64,000 bases of DNA from Niastella sp966212235. Its GTDB lineage: Bacteria; Bacteroidota; Bacteroidia; Chitinophagales; Chitinophagaceae. The notes beneath the pieces were generated by a model, which was not told the origin of the DNA, did not search any database, and saw only the letters and a list, made by a program, of their open reading frames with translations. Position numbers and translations under genes: made by a program. How positions within the stretch are numbered: position 1 is the first letter of the stretch; the number at the start of each line of letters is the position of its first letter. Positions 53,096-62,324 of this stretch are shown in pieces. Location: the NCBI GenBank assembly GCA_966212235.1, contig CBIHPP010000011.1, forward strand, positions 1 to 64,000, written 5' to 3'.

Positions 53096-56000
53096 ATGTA
53101 TTCAACCAAAACGATTCGCTTGCGACTAATGCTGCTTTGGGGGCTATTTCCCCTCCTCTTGTTAAGCGTACCAGCTTTTTCACAAACAGAAAAAATTAGC
53201 GGTACAATTACCAATCAACGAAACTCCGCACCGGTTCCGGGAGCCACGATTACCTTAAAAGGTACCGATCGTTTCACGGTAGCTGATGATGCCGGAAGGT
53301 TTAGTATCGATGCATCAACCGGCGATGTGCTGGTTGTTACGATCATAGGATATACTAAACAGGAAATTGTTATCGGAAAAAGAAAATCCATTGAGATAAA
53401 ACTCAGTGAAGTTGCTTTACAATTAGATGACGTGGTAGTCATTGGTTATGGAAGAGCGAAAAGAAAGGACCTTACCGGCAGTATATCCTCTGTTTCCGGT
53501 GCAGAGCTCCGTAAAACATCACCCACAACATTCGACCAGGCTTTACAGGGAAAAGTGGCGGGAGTGACGATTCAACAGATTTCCGGGCAACCCGGCGGCG
53601 GGGTATCTATTCAAATACATGGTGTATCTTCCATTAGTGGCTCTAATTCGCCATTGTTTGTTATTGATGGTGTTATTATTCCGCCAACAAACGACCCTGG
53701 AAATGGCGCAAACCCACTCAACGCCATTAACCCTTCCGAAATTGAATCTATCGACGTATTAAAAGATGCTTCTGCCACTGCCATTTATGGTTCTCAGGCA
53801 ACCAATGGCGTTATAGTAATTACTACTAAAAGAGGCAGCGTAGCGCCGCCTCAGATATCGTATGACGGATATTATGGGTATCAGAAGCTACCTAAAAGGC
53901 TTCCAACTGTTAATTTGCAACAGCTTGCGTCATTCCTTAACGACAGAGCAGTTGTGTGGGGTTTTGATGACAGGCCTGAATTTGCCAACTCAAAACATTT
54001 AGGAACAGGTACCAATTGGCAGGATGAATTGTTCCGTAAGGCGCCCCAGCAAAATCATTCGCTTACAATAAACGGCGGTGATGCCAGAACGCAATACTTA
54101 TTTTCCTTAGGATATTTTGACCAGGACGGTATTGCGCTTGGCTCTGAATTCAAGCGATATTCTGTTCGGTTGAATTTAGATAATAAAACAACCAATTGGT
54201 TGAAAATAGGAACCAGTCTTCAATTAGCGAATGTTGTTGAAAATGTAAATAGCTCCAGTGCAGGGGTTATTGGCAATGCTTTATGGTTAACCCCTGATAT
54301 TCCTGTAAAAAATGTTGATGGTACCTGGGGGGGCGTTACGAATTCTTCCGGATGGGTGCAGCCCGTGGTAAACCCGGTTGCTATGGCGCTTGTTAATAAA
54401 AATATGAATTACAGGTACCAGGTATTTGGTAATGCGTATGCCGAAATAAACTTTACTAAAGATTTATCGTTGAGAAACGAGGTTTCCGGCAATTTTGATT
54501 TTTCTTCAAATGAAGCCTTTCAGCCTCAAACTACTTTTGGAAAATACACTACCCCTAATCCAACTTCGTCTTCGTATAGCTCCGGACAAAATATTTATAC
54601 CGTCATACGAAATTATCTTACCTATAATAAATCTTTTGGTAAGAACAATCTAAACGTATTATTAGGACACGAGAGTAATATGAGTAAATCGGCAAATGTT
54701 TTTGCCAGCCGGTCAGATTTCCCTTCGGCTAATGTGCAATCTATTTCCAGCGGCGATCCTTCTACCGCAAGAAATAATGGTAGTTATGGTAATGGCGCCT
54801 CAGAATCATATTTTGGACGTATTAACTTTAATTGGGTAGATAAATACCTGTTTACGTTAAACCTGCGTAACGATGGTTCCGATAAATTTCCAACGGATAA
54901 AAAATGGGCAGCTTCCACTTCCGGTGCATTTGCCTGGAAAATAAACAAAGAGCAATTTTTGCAAACTGTAACAGCTATTAACGAATTAAAGTTGCGCCTT
55001 GGCTATGGGTTGACCAATAATCAGGGTATTCCTCCTAACACCTACGTTACACAGCTTACTACAGTTGCTAATGGCTTGTCTGGTACAGCACAGTTTCAAT
55101 CCAATTTGCCCAATCCCAATGTAAAATGGGAACAAACGAAAAATGGCAATATTGGATTAGATGGCGCCTTCTTTAACTGGAGATTAAATTTTTCAATAGA
55201 TGTTTACGATCGTCATACCGATGGGTTGTTATTAAAAGTACCATTTCCTGCGTATTCCGGTACTACTGCCGGGTGGTCGCCAGGTGCTATGCAGGCCCCT
55301 TATGTAAATGTTGGCTCTATGAGCAATAAAGGAATTGACATCAGAGTAGGAACCACCAATATCATAAACAAAAATTTCTCATGGAAAACGGATATCACCG
55401 TATCGCATAATATTAATAAAGTATTGAACTTAGGTGCTGGCGAGGATGCCAGCCTTGTTTCGAGAAATTCAAAAACTGTAGTAGGCAGGTCTATTGGCTC
55501 ATTTTACGGCTATATTTATGATGGCATATTTGCTACTGCCGATGATTTTAAAACCCATGCTTTGCCGGCCGACCAATCAGGAACCCCCCGTCCAATTGCA
55601 AATGCACAAGGTGGTATATGGTATGGCGACCGAATGTTTAAAGACTTAAATGGCGATGGTATTATTGATACAAGGGACCAAACTTTCTTAGGTTCACCAC
55701 AACCAAAATTTCAGTTTGGGTTCAATAACTCATTTAATTATAAAGGCGTTGATTTGAATATTTTCTTTAGTGGAAATATTGGCAGCAAAGTGTATAATCA
55801 ATTGCCGGTTAACCAAATGAACCCTTTAAATAATACCAACTATTTTACCGGGGTATTGAACTACGCTAAAACTGCTTTAATTGACCCTGCTGGTGACAAA
55901 AATGATTTCAATAATGTATACGTTACCAACCCCAACACAACTATTGTAAGCCTGAGGAACGATAATACCAATGAAAATGGGCGCTTTTCAAATTTGTTTT

Positions 56001-56254
56001 TAGAAGACGCTTCATTTATCCGTTGTAAAAACATTACCATAGGATACAGTTTGCCTCAACATATACTGGCGAAAGCGCATATCTATTCTCTTAGGTTATA
56101 TGCCAATGTATCCAACGCATTCACCATAACAAAATACACAGGTATGGATCCTGAAGTTGGCTCCTGGAATCCATTGGAGGCTGGTTATGATGGAGGTTAT
56201 TATCCTCAGTCAAGAGTATTCACCGTTGGTGTAAATGTGAAATTGACAAAGTAA
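53096..56254 (+). CDS. susC: SusC-type TonB-dependent glycan transporter
   Basis: 1052 residues. A signal peptide ends near residue 30 (PAFSQ). A carboxypeptidase-D regulatory-like domain (about 33-115; SGTITNQRNSAPVPGATITL) and the plug (VVVIGYGRAKRKDLTGSIS, then NPLNAINPSEIESIDVLKDA, SATAIYGSQATNGVIVITTK) precede the 22-strand barrel, which ends in a beta-strand (RVFTVGVNVKLTK). It forms the outer-membrane channel of the SusCD complex and takes up oligosaccharides using TonB energy. The gene starts 19 bases after the GH31 stop, and SusD follows 19 bases later, so this is one operon. Confidence 0.96.
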   Translation: MYSTKTIRLRLMLLWGLFPLLLLSVPAFSQTEKISGTITNQRNSAPVPGATITLKGTDRFTVADDAGRFSIDASTGDVLVVTIIGYTKQEIVIGKRKSIEIKLSEVALQLDDVVVIGYGRAKRKDLTGSISSVSGAELRKTSPTTFDQALQGKVAGVTIQQISGQPGGGVSIQIHGVSSISGSNSPLFVIDGVIIPPTNDPGNGANPLNAINPSEIESIDVLKDASATAIYGSQATNGVIVITTKRGSVAPPQISYDGYYGYQKLPKRLPTVNLQQLASFLNDRAVVWGFDDRPEFANSKHLGTGTNWQDELFRKAPQQNHSLTINGGDARTQYLFSLGYFDQDGIALGSEFKRYSVRLNLDNKTTNWLKIGTSLQLANVVENVNSSSAGVIGNALWLTPDIPVKNVDGTWGGVTNSSGWVQPVVNPVAMALVNKNMNYRYQVFGNAYAEINFTKDLSLRNEVSGNFDFSSNEAFQPQTTFGKYTTPNPTSSSYSSGQNIYTVIRNYLTYNKSFGKNNLNVLLGHESNMSKSANVFASRSDFPSANVQSISSGDPSTARNNGSYGNGASESYFGRINFNWVDKYLFTLNLRNDGSDKFPTDKKWAASTSGAFAWKINKEQFLQTVTAINELKLRLGYGLTNNQGIPPNTYVTQLTTVANGLSGTAQFQSNLPNPNVKWEQTKNGNIGLDGAFFNWRLNFSIDVYDRHTDGLLLKVPFPAYSGTTAGWSPGAMQAPYVNVGSMSNKGIDIRVGTTNIINKNFSWKTDITVSHNINKVLNLGAGEDASLVSRNSKTVVGRSIGSFYGYIYDGIFATADDFKTHALPADQSGTPRPIANAQGGIWYGDRMFKDLNGDGIIDTRDQTFLGSPQPKFQFGFNNSFNYKGVDLNIFFSGNIGSKVYNQLPVNQMNPLNNTNYFTGVLNYAKTALIDPAGDKNDFNNVYVTNPNTTIVSLRNDNTNENGRFSNLFLEDASFIRCKNITIGYSLPQHILAKAHIYSLRLYANVSNAFTITKYTGMDPEVGSWNPLEAGYDGGYYPQSRVFTVGVNVKLTK

Positions 56255-56273
56255 AAAAAAACGATTAATTTTT

Positions 56274-57854
56274 ATGCAATCAATCAATAAACTATTCATC
56301 CCTTTGCTATTGCTGGTGGCAATAGCCGGATGTAAAAAAGGTTTTCTCGACCGCCCTTCGCAATCTCAAATTGCTTCCAATAATTTTTATCAATCTACTA
56401 AAGAAATAAGATTGGCGACTGCCAGCCTTTACGGAGGGCCTTCCGTTTGGCAGTGGCATAGTAATGGTTTTTTACAATTTGGCGATGTTTTAAGTGGAAA
56501 TGGAACTACCGGTCAATATCAGGGTATTGATAATATTGAACTTTTTGCAGTAAACCTTTCGGCTTCTAACGGTTATGTGAGAGATGCATGGGCAGGATTA
56601 TACATCCTTATTGGCCAATGCAACAGTACTATTCTCGGTATACAACAATATGCCCCCGCTACGGTTCCTGCAACAGATAAAAACGCGGCCATAGCCGAAG
56701 CAAGGTTTATACGCGGATATGCTTATTTTAATTTGGTTTTGCATTGGGGCGCCGTACCTATTTTGGAAGACAACAGCAAGCTGATCGAGCAGCCCCTGCT
56801 GAGCCGCACCATAGTACCGGATGTGTACAAATTTGTAACCAACGATCTTACTTATGCAGCAGAAAATCTCCCTGCTACTGATGTTGCCGGCAGGGTAACT
56901 ACCTGGTCGGCGCAGGGTATGTTGAGCAAAGTATATTTAACTATGGCGGGTTTAGAGGGTAATGGTACACGCAACCAGGCTTACCTGGACAGTGCCAAAA
57001 AATATGCGGGAAATGTGTGCAAAAATAGCGGCAAGGCGTTGTTCCCAAATTATTACGACCTTTTTAAAGTACAAAATAACGATGTTCCGGAAGTCTTATT
57101 TGCTTTTCAATGGCAGGCAGGCACCGGGTTCGGTGCTGGTAATACGTTCAATAATTATGCTCCAACCAACACGATCATGCCCAAAAAAGGTGGGGCCTGG
57201 GCTGCTATGAAACCTACTTACGACCTGTATTTATTGTATTCCGATAAAGATACGATAAGACGAAAAGCCACCTTTATGGTTAAAGGCGATTACTTTCCTG
57301 AATTGGATGCAGCGAATGGTGGCTACAAGGCTACCGGATCAAGTATGAAAAAACACGTTATTGGCAACGATGTAGATAACAGTTCGCCTCTTATGGATTT
57401 ATGGTCATCGCCTGAACATGATGCTGTGTTAAGGTTAGCCGATGTGTATTTGATATATGCGGAAGCTATTATGGGAAGCAATACGACCACTTCAGATCCC
57501 GATGCTTTATTGTATTACAACAAAGTGCGTACCCGGGCAGGTGTTGACCCTGTTTCAACCATTACCCTTGATGCGCTTATTAGCGAAAGAAGAATTGAAT
57601 TTGCCTTTGAAGGAAACTATTGGTCGGATCTGGTAAGGCTTTCTTATTGGCAACCAGCTAAAGCGTTGTCTATTATAAATGCGCAAAACCGTGCTTTTTT
57701 CGATTATGATGCCGGAGTTGCTACCCCAGATGCCAATGGTCCTGTCGTTAGTGTGCTTCCGGCAACAGCGAGCTCATTTACATTGCAAATACCAGCAACG
57801 GAGTTAACAGCAAACCCAAAATTGACGGAAGCACCGGTAAAGTATTATAATTAA
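56274..57854 (+). CDS. susD: SusD-type surface glycan-binding lipoprotein
   Basis: 526 residues with lipobox Cys near residue 20 (VAIAGCKKGFLD). TPR-containing SusD fold: FLDRPSQSQIASNNFYQS at the start, a RFIRGYAYFNLVLHWG segment, and the conserved C-terminal RKATFMVKGD, RLADVYLIYAEAIMG and RIEFAFEGNYWSDLVRL blocks. It acts as the lid of SusC and binds oligosaccharides at the cell surface. Partner of the preceding SusC. Standard length and order for a PUL. Confidence 0.96.
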   Translation: MQSINKLFIPLLLLVAIAGCKKGFLDRPSQSQIASNNFYQSTKEIRLATASLYGGPSVWQWHSNGFLQFGDVLSGNGTTGQYQGIDNIELFAVNLSASNGYVRDAWAGLYILIGQCNSTILGIQQYAPATVPATDKNAAIAEARFIRGYAYFNLVLHWGAVPILEDNSKLIEQPLLSRTIVPDVYKFVTNDLTYAAENLPATDVAGRVTTWSAQGMLSKVYLTMAGLEGNGTRNQAYLDSAKKYAGNVCKNSGKALFPNYYDLFKVQNNDVPEVLFAFQWQAGTGFGAGNTFNNYAPTNTIMPKKGGAWAAMKPTYDLYLLYSDKDTIRRKATFMVKGDYFPELDAANGGYKATGSSMKKHVIGNDVDNSSPLMDLWSSPEHDAVLRLADVYLIYAEAIMGSNTTTSDPDALLYYNKVRTRAGVDPVSTITLDALISERRIEFAFEGNYWSDLVRLSYWQPAKALSIINAQNRAFFDYDAGVATPDANGPVVSVLPATASSFTLQIPATELTANPKLTEAPVKYYN

Positions 57855-57891
57855 TTGTTCTTAATAAAATAAGAATTTAAAATAAGTGGGT

Positions 57892-59091
57892 ATGAAAAAA
57901 ATACATAAAATATATGCTGGCTTTCTTTTTTTCAGTATAACGATGGCGTTGATACTGGTAATGCCTGCCTGCAAAAAGAACACAGAGCAAAATCCTGTAA
58001 TTACCGGAGTTGTTAATTATGCCGCTTCGCCTAACGATACCGTTGTACACACGGTCGCCGCCGGGCAATGGGTAGTATTACAAGGAAGCAATCTGGGTGG
58101 AGCTTTGCAAGTTACTTTTAACGGTGCACCTGCAACTATCAATTCCGCATTGGGTACTGACAATAGTATAGTGATACAAATTCCTTCTATTGCGTGGCCA
58201 TCTGTGCCAAAAGATCAATGGAATGTAATAACCGCAGTTACTGGCAGTGGTGTGGCTTCTTTTGAAATCAAAATCGTTGACGCTCCTTTAATTGTTCGTA
58301 TTAGAAATTACGAAGCCTCTCCAAATGATACAATTCTCAATTTTGTAGCACCTGGTCAGCACATTAATTTAATCGGATTTAATCTCGCGGGCGCTGATAG
58401 TATAAGTTTTCAAGGCATAAAAGCCGATTTAAATAGCGTTGTTTATACTGATTCAGGTGTTATCGTGAAAGTCCCTAATGATTTTACAGGTGGCAATGCT
58501 TCGCTGGCAAATAAGATTACCTACACTACCAAAATTGGAAAGCAGGTATTCTACATCCCAATTGTTGATCCGGCTATTCTTAAATTATACGCAGATCCAC
58601 TATTTACGTTCCTTACCGGAGGTATTGATAATAAAAAAACGTGGGTGCTTGATTTAGATCCCGCCACAGGGAATTCAAAGAAATTCATAGGACCGATATG
58701 GTGGGCCGGTTTAGATTTGGGTTGGGAAAAGCAATGCGGTTCAGGTGGTAGTTGTTGGACTTACGAAGTTTCATATCAAAGCTGGTTTCCTGCGGTAAAA
58801 GACTACGGTACCATGACTTTTCAACTTAAAGGCAACGTTGTTGTCGAACCTGTCTTAACGGTAACTCAAAAGAACGTGGACGCTGCAAAAAATGGAACTT
58901 TTACTGGTGGCTTCTTTATGGATGTCAATGCAAAGACGATAACGTTCATCGATGTTGTGCCTCTTAATTTTGGCTGGCAATACGTTTTCACAAAGGCTTA
59001 TATCATTAGCCTTACCAAGGATGGCATGCAACTTGGTTTTAAGGATCCAGTCAAATCGGAATATGCAGTTCATAATTATATCCCAAAGTAA
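57892..59091 (+). CDS. IPT/TIG-domain surface glycan-binding lipoprotein
   Basis: 399 residues from the ATG giving MKKIHKIYAGF; a GTG two codons earlier is in frame. Lipobox Cys is at about 27 (VMPACKKN). Two IPT/TIG-like immunoglobulin folds in the first half (VINYAASPNDTVV-type and IRNYEASPNDTIL repeats, with VVLQGSNLGG and INLIGFNLAG) are followed by a C-terminal binding domain with several Trp residues (WWAGLDLGWEKQCG, YEVSYQSWFPAVKDYG). This is the layout of the SGBP-B/SusE-F type proteins after SusD. It should bind xyloglucan or similar glycan on the cell surface. It is the third gene of the SusCD block. Confidence 0.88.
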   Translation: MKKIHKIYAGFLFFSITMALILVMPACKKNTEQNPVITGVVNYAASPNDTVVHTVAAGQWVVLQGSNLGGALQVTFNGAPATINSALGTDNSIVIQIPSIAWPSVPKDQWNVITAVTGSGVASFEIKIVDAPLIVRIRNYEASPNDTILNFVAPGQHINLIGFNLAGADSISFQGIKADLNSVVYTDSGVIVKVPNDFTGGNASLANKITYTTKIGKQVFYIPIVDPAILKLYADPLFTFLTGGIDNKKTWVLDLDPATGNSKKFIGPIWWAGLDLGWEKQCGSGGSCWTYEVSYQSWFPAVKDYGTMTFQLKGNVVVEPVLTVTQKNVDAAKNGTFTGGFFMDVNAKTITFIDVVPLNFGWQYVFTKAYIISLTKDGMQLGFKDPVKSEYAVHNYIPK

Positions 59092-59129
59092 GAAGCCGCT
59101 TGTTCTTTAGTAAAAACTATTATTAAGCA

Positions 59130-60623
59130 ATGAAAAACAGCATTTTCAAAATGAATAATATTAAATCTTTACCTATGATCGTAGGTTTCTTTATGGCGAT
59201 ACTATCCCTGGTATCCTGTAAAAAAAAGACTGAGGTTGCCGCTGAACTATCAGTTTCTCCAGGTGCAATTACTCTTCCAGCCGAAGGGGGGGTATCCGAT
59301 ATAACAATATCATCTAACGCGGCGTGGACCGTCAATAATCCCCTTTCTTCGTGGTTGCAAATAGATAAAAAAACGGGCAGCAGCGGCAGCGCCACCATTC
59401 AGGTAAAAACTGTAGGCCCAAACGGTACAGGAGCGAGCCGCTCAGGCTATTTGGATATAACCGCATCAAACGGCCAGAACAGGCGGGTAAAGGTTACTCA
59501 ACCGCCTACTTTCTACCCGTCTTATAACACAAGCCCCAAAGCACCCGATGCAACCGGTATGAGCAGCACGGCCGTGCAACTGGCGGCAAAAATGAAGATG
59601 GGAATAAATTTTGGCAATACCATGGAATCACCAAACGAAGCTGAGTGGGTGACTAGTAAAATTACCGAATCGTATGTGAAATTTGTAAAACAAACAGGTT
59701 TCAATGCTGTACGGCTTCCCACTGGCTGGGTTAAGAGTCATTTAAGTGATCCGGCAAAAGCGAAAATTGACCCTGCGTGGCTTAACCGGGTGAAAGAAGT
59801 GATTGGATGGTGTGTGGCTAATGATATGTATGTGATACTGAATGCTCACGGGGATTGGGGCTGGCTGGAAAATAATGTCAATAAGAAAATGCAGGATTCC
59901 GTTAATGCGATGCAAAAGGCGATTTGGGAGCAGATTGCCACAACCATGCGTGATTTTGATGAGCACCTGATATTTGCCGGCGCGAATGAACCTGCGGTTG
60001 ATAATGCCGAGCAGATGGCCGTACTCGATAGTTACCACCAGACATTTATTAATGCAGTTCGCGCTACCGGAGGCAGGAACAGTTACCGCGTGCTGGTTGT
60101 GCAGGGGCCTACTACTGACCCTAGTAAAACTTATACTTTGATGAATACGCTACCAACAGACAAGATTCCTAACAAGTTGATGGTCGAGGTGCATGACTAC
60201 ACGCCTTCTACATTTACGATACTAACGGATGGAGATGTAAGTTGGGGCAACATGGTTTACTACTGGGGGGCTGGGAATCATTCTACTATTGAGCCAGAGC
60301 GCAACGCCACCTATGGAGAAGAGGATGTGATCGATTCTGAATTCCAAAAGATGAAACAGAAGTTTGTTGATAAAGGTATCCCTGTGGTGCTGGGTGAATA
60401 TGCAACCTGGAGGAGGAATGCCATCAACAACAAGAATTTTCTTCCTAAGGATCTGGCTATGCACAACAAGTCTGTGGAGTACTGGGCAACTTATGTGACC
60501 AAACAGGCTAAAGCGAATGGTCTTCTGCCATTCTGGTGGGAGATAGGTTTTATGTTAGACAGAGCTAATAATGTGGTAAAGGACCAGCCTATGTTAGATG
60601 CCATTATTGCAGGATATAAGTAA
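59130..60623 (+). CDS. BACON-GH5 endo-glucanase lipoprotein
   Basis: 497 residues with lipobox Cys30 (LVSCKKK). A BACON domain (about 38-125; AWTVNNPLSSWLQIDKKTG) is followed by a GH5 barrel (about 150-495): GINFGNTM, RLPTGW, LNAHGDWGW, the acid/base Glu287 in AGANEPA, VEVHDY and the nucleophile Glu423 in VVLGEYATWR. Signal anchoring and BACON-GH5 order match the surface endo-xyloglucanase BoGH5A of the Bacteroides ovatus xyloglucan locus, suggesting GH5_4. The internal start MNNIKSLPM (eight codons later) is possible. This enzyme would cut the polysaccharide at the surface before import. Confidence 0.93.
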   Translation: MKNSIFKMNNIKSLPMIVGFFMAILSLVSCKKKTEVAAELSVSPGAITLPAEGGVSDITISSNAAWTVNNPLSSWLQIDKKTGSSGSATIQVKTVGPNGTGASRSGYLDITASNGQNRRVKVTQPPTFYPSYNTSPKAPDATGMSSTAVQLAAKMKMGINFGNTMESPNEAEWVTSKITESYVKFVKQTGFNAVRLPTGWVKSHLSDPAKAKIDPAWLNRVKEVIGWCVANDMYVILNAHGDWGWLENNVNKKMQDSVNAMQKAIWEQIATTMRDFDEHLIFAGANEPAVDNAEQMAVLDSYHQTFINAVRATGGRNSYRVLVVQGPTTDPSKTYTLMNTLPTDKIPNKLMVEVHDYTPSTFTILTDGDVSWGNMVYYWGAGNHSTIEPERNATYGEEDVIDSEFQKMKQKFVDKGIPVVLGEYATWRRNAINNKNFLPKDLAMHNKSVEYWATYVTKQAKANGLLPFWWEIGFMLDRANNVVKDQPMLDAIIAGYK

Positions 60624-60642
60624 AAAGTAATGTTGGATTAAT

Positions 60643-60686
60643 GCACCCTTAACCCCTCCTAAAAACAGGAGGGGTTTTAAGGGTGC
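60643..60686 (+). terminator. Long intra-PUL hairpin between GH5 and GH43
   Basis: gcaccctt plus aacccctcct on the left pairs with aggaggggtt, a 2-base bulge, and aagggtgc on the right, giving 18 pairs around an aaaaac loop; only four T residues follow the inner stem. It could partly terminate or process the operon mRNA, lowering expression of the two GH43 genes. Confidence 0.6.
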
Positions 60687-60718
60687 CAACAGTTATCACA
60701 AACATCCATTTTTAAATA

Positions 60719-62293
60719 ATGATCAAAACTTTTTTATCCTGCGTTGTGCTTTTGAGTTGCCTGTTTTTTTCAAAAAATGTTCATGCACAACAAGCAACCA
60801 ATCCAATCATTTTTGCTGATGTTCCCGATATGTCGATGATGCGTGTGGGCGATACTTACTACATGAGCAGTACCACCATGCATATGAGCCCCGGTGTGCC
60901 TATTATGAAATCTAAGGATCTCGTAAACTGGCAATTGGTTAGCTATGCTTATGATACCCTTGCCAACATGGACGAACTGAATCTGACCAATGGCAAAAAT
61001 ACTTATGGACTTGGTTCATGGGCCAGCAGCATCCGTTATCATAACAACACATTTTATGTAACCACGTTTGCAGCAACCACTGGTAAAACGCATATCTACT
61101 CTACAAAAAATATTGAGAAAGGCCCATGGACGTCCGTTTCATTTACACCATGTGTTGGCGATCATTCCCTGTTTTTTGATGACGATGGAAAAGTGTACCT
61201 GATTTACGGAGGCGGCAAGCTAAACCTCATGGAATTAAATGAAAATGTAACCGGTGTAAAGGAAGGTGGCATCAACCAGGTAGCTATTGAAAATGCCAGT
61301 GCACCGAGTATGCCGGAAGGGAAGACAGGTGGCCTTGCTGCAGAAGGTTCCCAGTTGTTTAAAGTAAAGGGCAGGTATTACCTGTTTAATATCACCTGGC
61401 CTCCCGGAGGCATGCGTACGGTAGTCATTCATCGTGCCGATAAAATCACCGGTCCATGGGAAGGCCGTTTGGCATTGCAGGATTCGGGTATTGCACAAGG
61501 TGGTTTAATTGATATGCCCGATGGGAGGTGGTTCGCTTATTTGTTCCGCGATTATGGCTCGGTGGGTCGTATCCCTTACCTCGTTCCTGTTACATGGAAA
61601 GATGGCTGGCCGGTATTGGGAATAGATGGAAAGGTTCCGCAAACGCTCGAACTGCCAGCCAGCAAAGGGCTTATTCCCGGCATTGTGAATTCAGATGAAT
61701 TTGAACGCAAAAAAGGAAAGCCCGCCCTGCCACCGGTTTGGCAGTGGAATCATAACCCCGATAACAGTTTATGGTCAGTAGCAGCACGCAAAGGGTATTT
61801 AACGCTTAAAACAGGAAGGATTGATACCAGTTTCCTGCTTGCAAGAAATACGCTGACCCAGCGCACTATTGGCCCGGTTTGCAGTGGTTCTGTTTCGTTG
61901 GATGTATCGAAAATGAAAGACGGCGATTTTGCAGGCCTCGGGCTTTTGCAAAATAACTTCGGACTTATTGGTGTAAGCGTTGACGGCGATAGTAAGTCAA
62001 TCGTGATGATAAATGCCAGCACCGGCAAGCCAGAGGAAGTTCAATCGATACCGCTTACACAAAACACGATTTTCTTTAAAGCCGACTGCGATTTTACCAA
62101 CAAAAAAGATGTAGCTGATTTCTTTTACAGCCTTGATGGAAAAACCTGGAAAGCATTAGGCACACAGCTTAAGATGGCTTACACGTTTCCACATTTTATG
62201 GGCTATCGCTTTGCGTTGTTTAACTACGCCACCAAAATAACCGGTGGTGCCGCAGCTTTTGATTTCTTTCATATTACGGATACGATTCAGTGA
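60719..62293 (+). CDS. GH43 glycosidase with C-terminal beta-sandwich
   Basis: 524 residues with a signal peptide ending near 24 (VHAQ). The five-bladed propeller has the general base Asp in ADVPDMSMM (Asp34 or Asp37), the pKa-modulating Asp148 in VGDHSLFFDDDGK and the acid Glu209 in GLAAEGSQL. The C-terminal half (about 335-520) is the beta-sandwich found in the GH43_12-like members (SVSLDVSKMKDGDFAGLGLL). Such enzymes in xyloglucan loci are alpha-L-arabinofuranosidases or beta-xylosidases. No lipobox, so probably periplasmic. It is downstream of the internal hairpin. Confidence 0.92.
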   Translation: MIKTFLSCVVLLSCLFFSKNVHAQQATNPIIFADVPDMSMMRVGDTYYMSSTTMHMSPGVPIMKSKDLVNWQLVSYAYDTLANMDELNLTNGKNTYGLGSWASSIRYHNNTFYVTTFAATTGKTHIYSTKNIEKGPWTSVSFTPCVGDHSLFFDDDGKVYLIYGGGKLNLMELNENVTGVKEGGINQVAIENASAPSMPEGKTGGLAAEGSQLFKVKGRYYLFNITWPPGGMRTVVIHRADKITGPWEGRLALQDSGIAQGGLIDMPDGRWFAYLFRDYGSVGRIPYLVPVTWKDGWPVLGIDGKVPQTLELPASKGLIPGIVNSDEFERKKGKPALPPVWQWNHNPDNSLWSVAARKGYLTLKTGRIDTSFLLARNTLTQRTIGPVCSGSVSLDVSKMKDGDFAGLGLLQNNFGLIGVSVDGDSKSIVMINASTGKPEEVQSIPLTQNTIFFKADCDFTNKKDVADFFYSLDGKTWKALGTQLKMAYTFPHFMGYRFALFNYATKITGGAAAFDFFHITDTIQ

Positions 62294-62324
62294 TAAGATC
62301 CACACACGCACATTTAGAACAACA

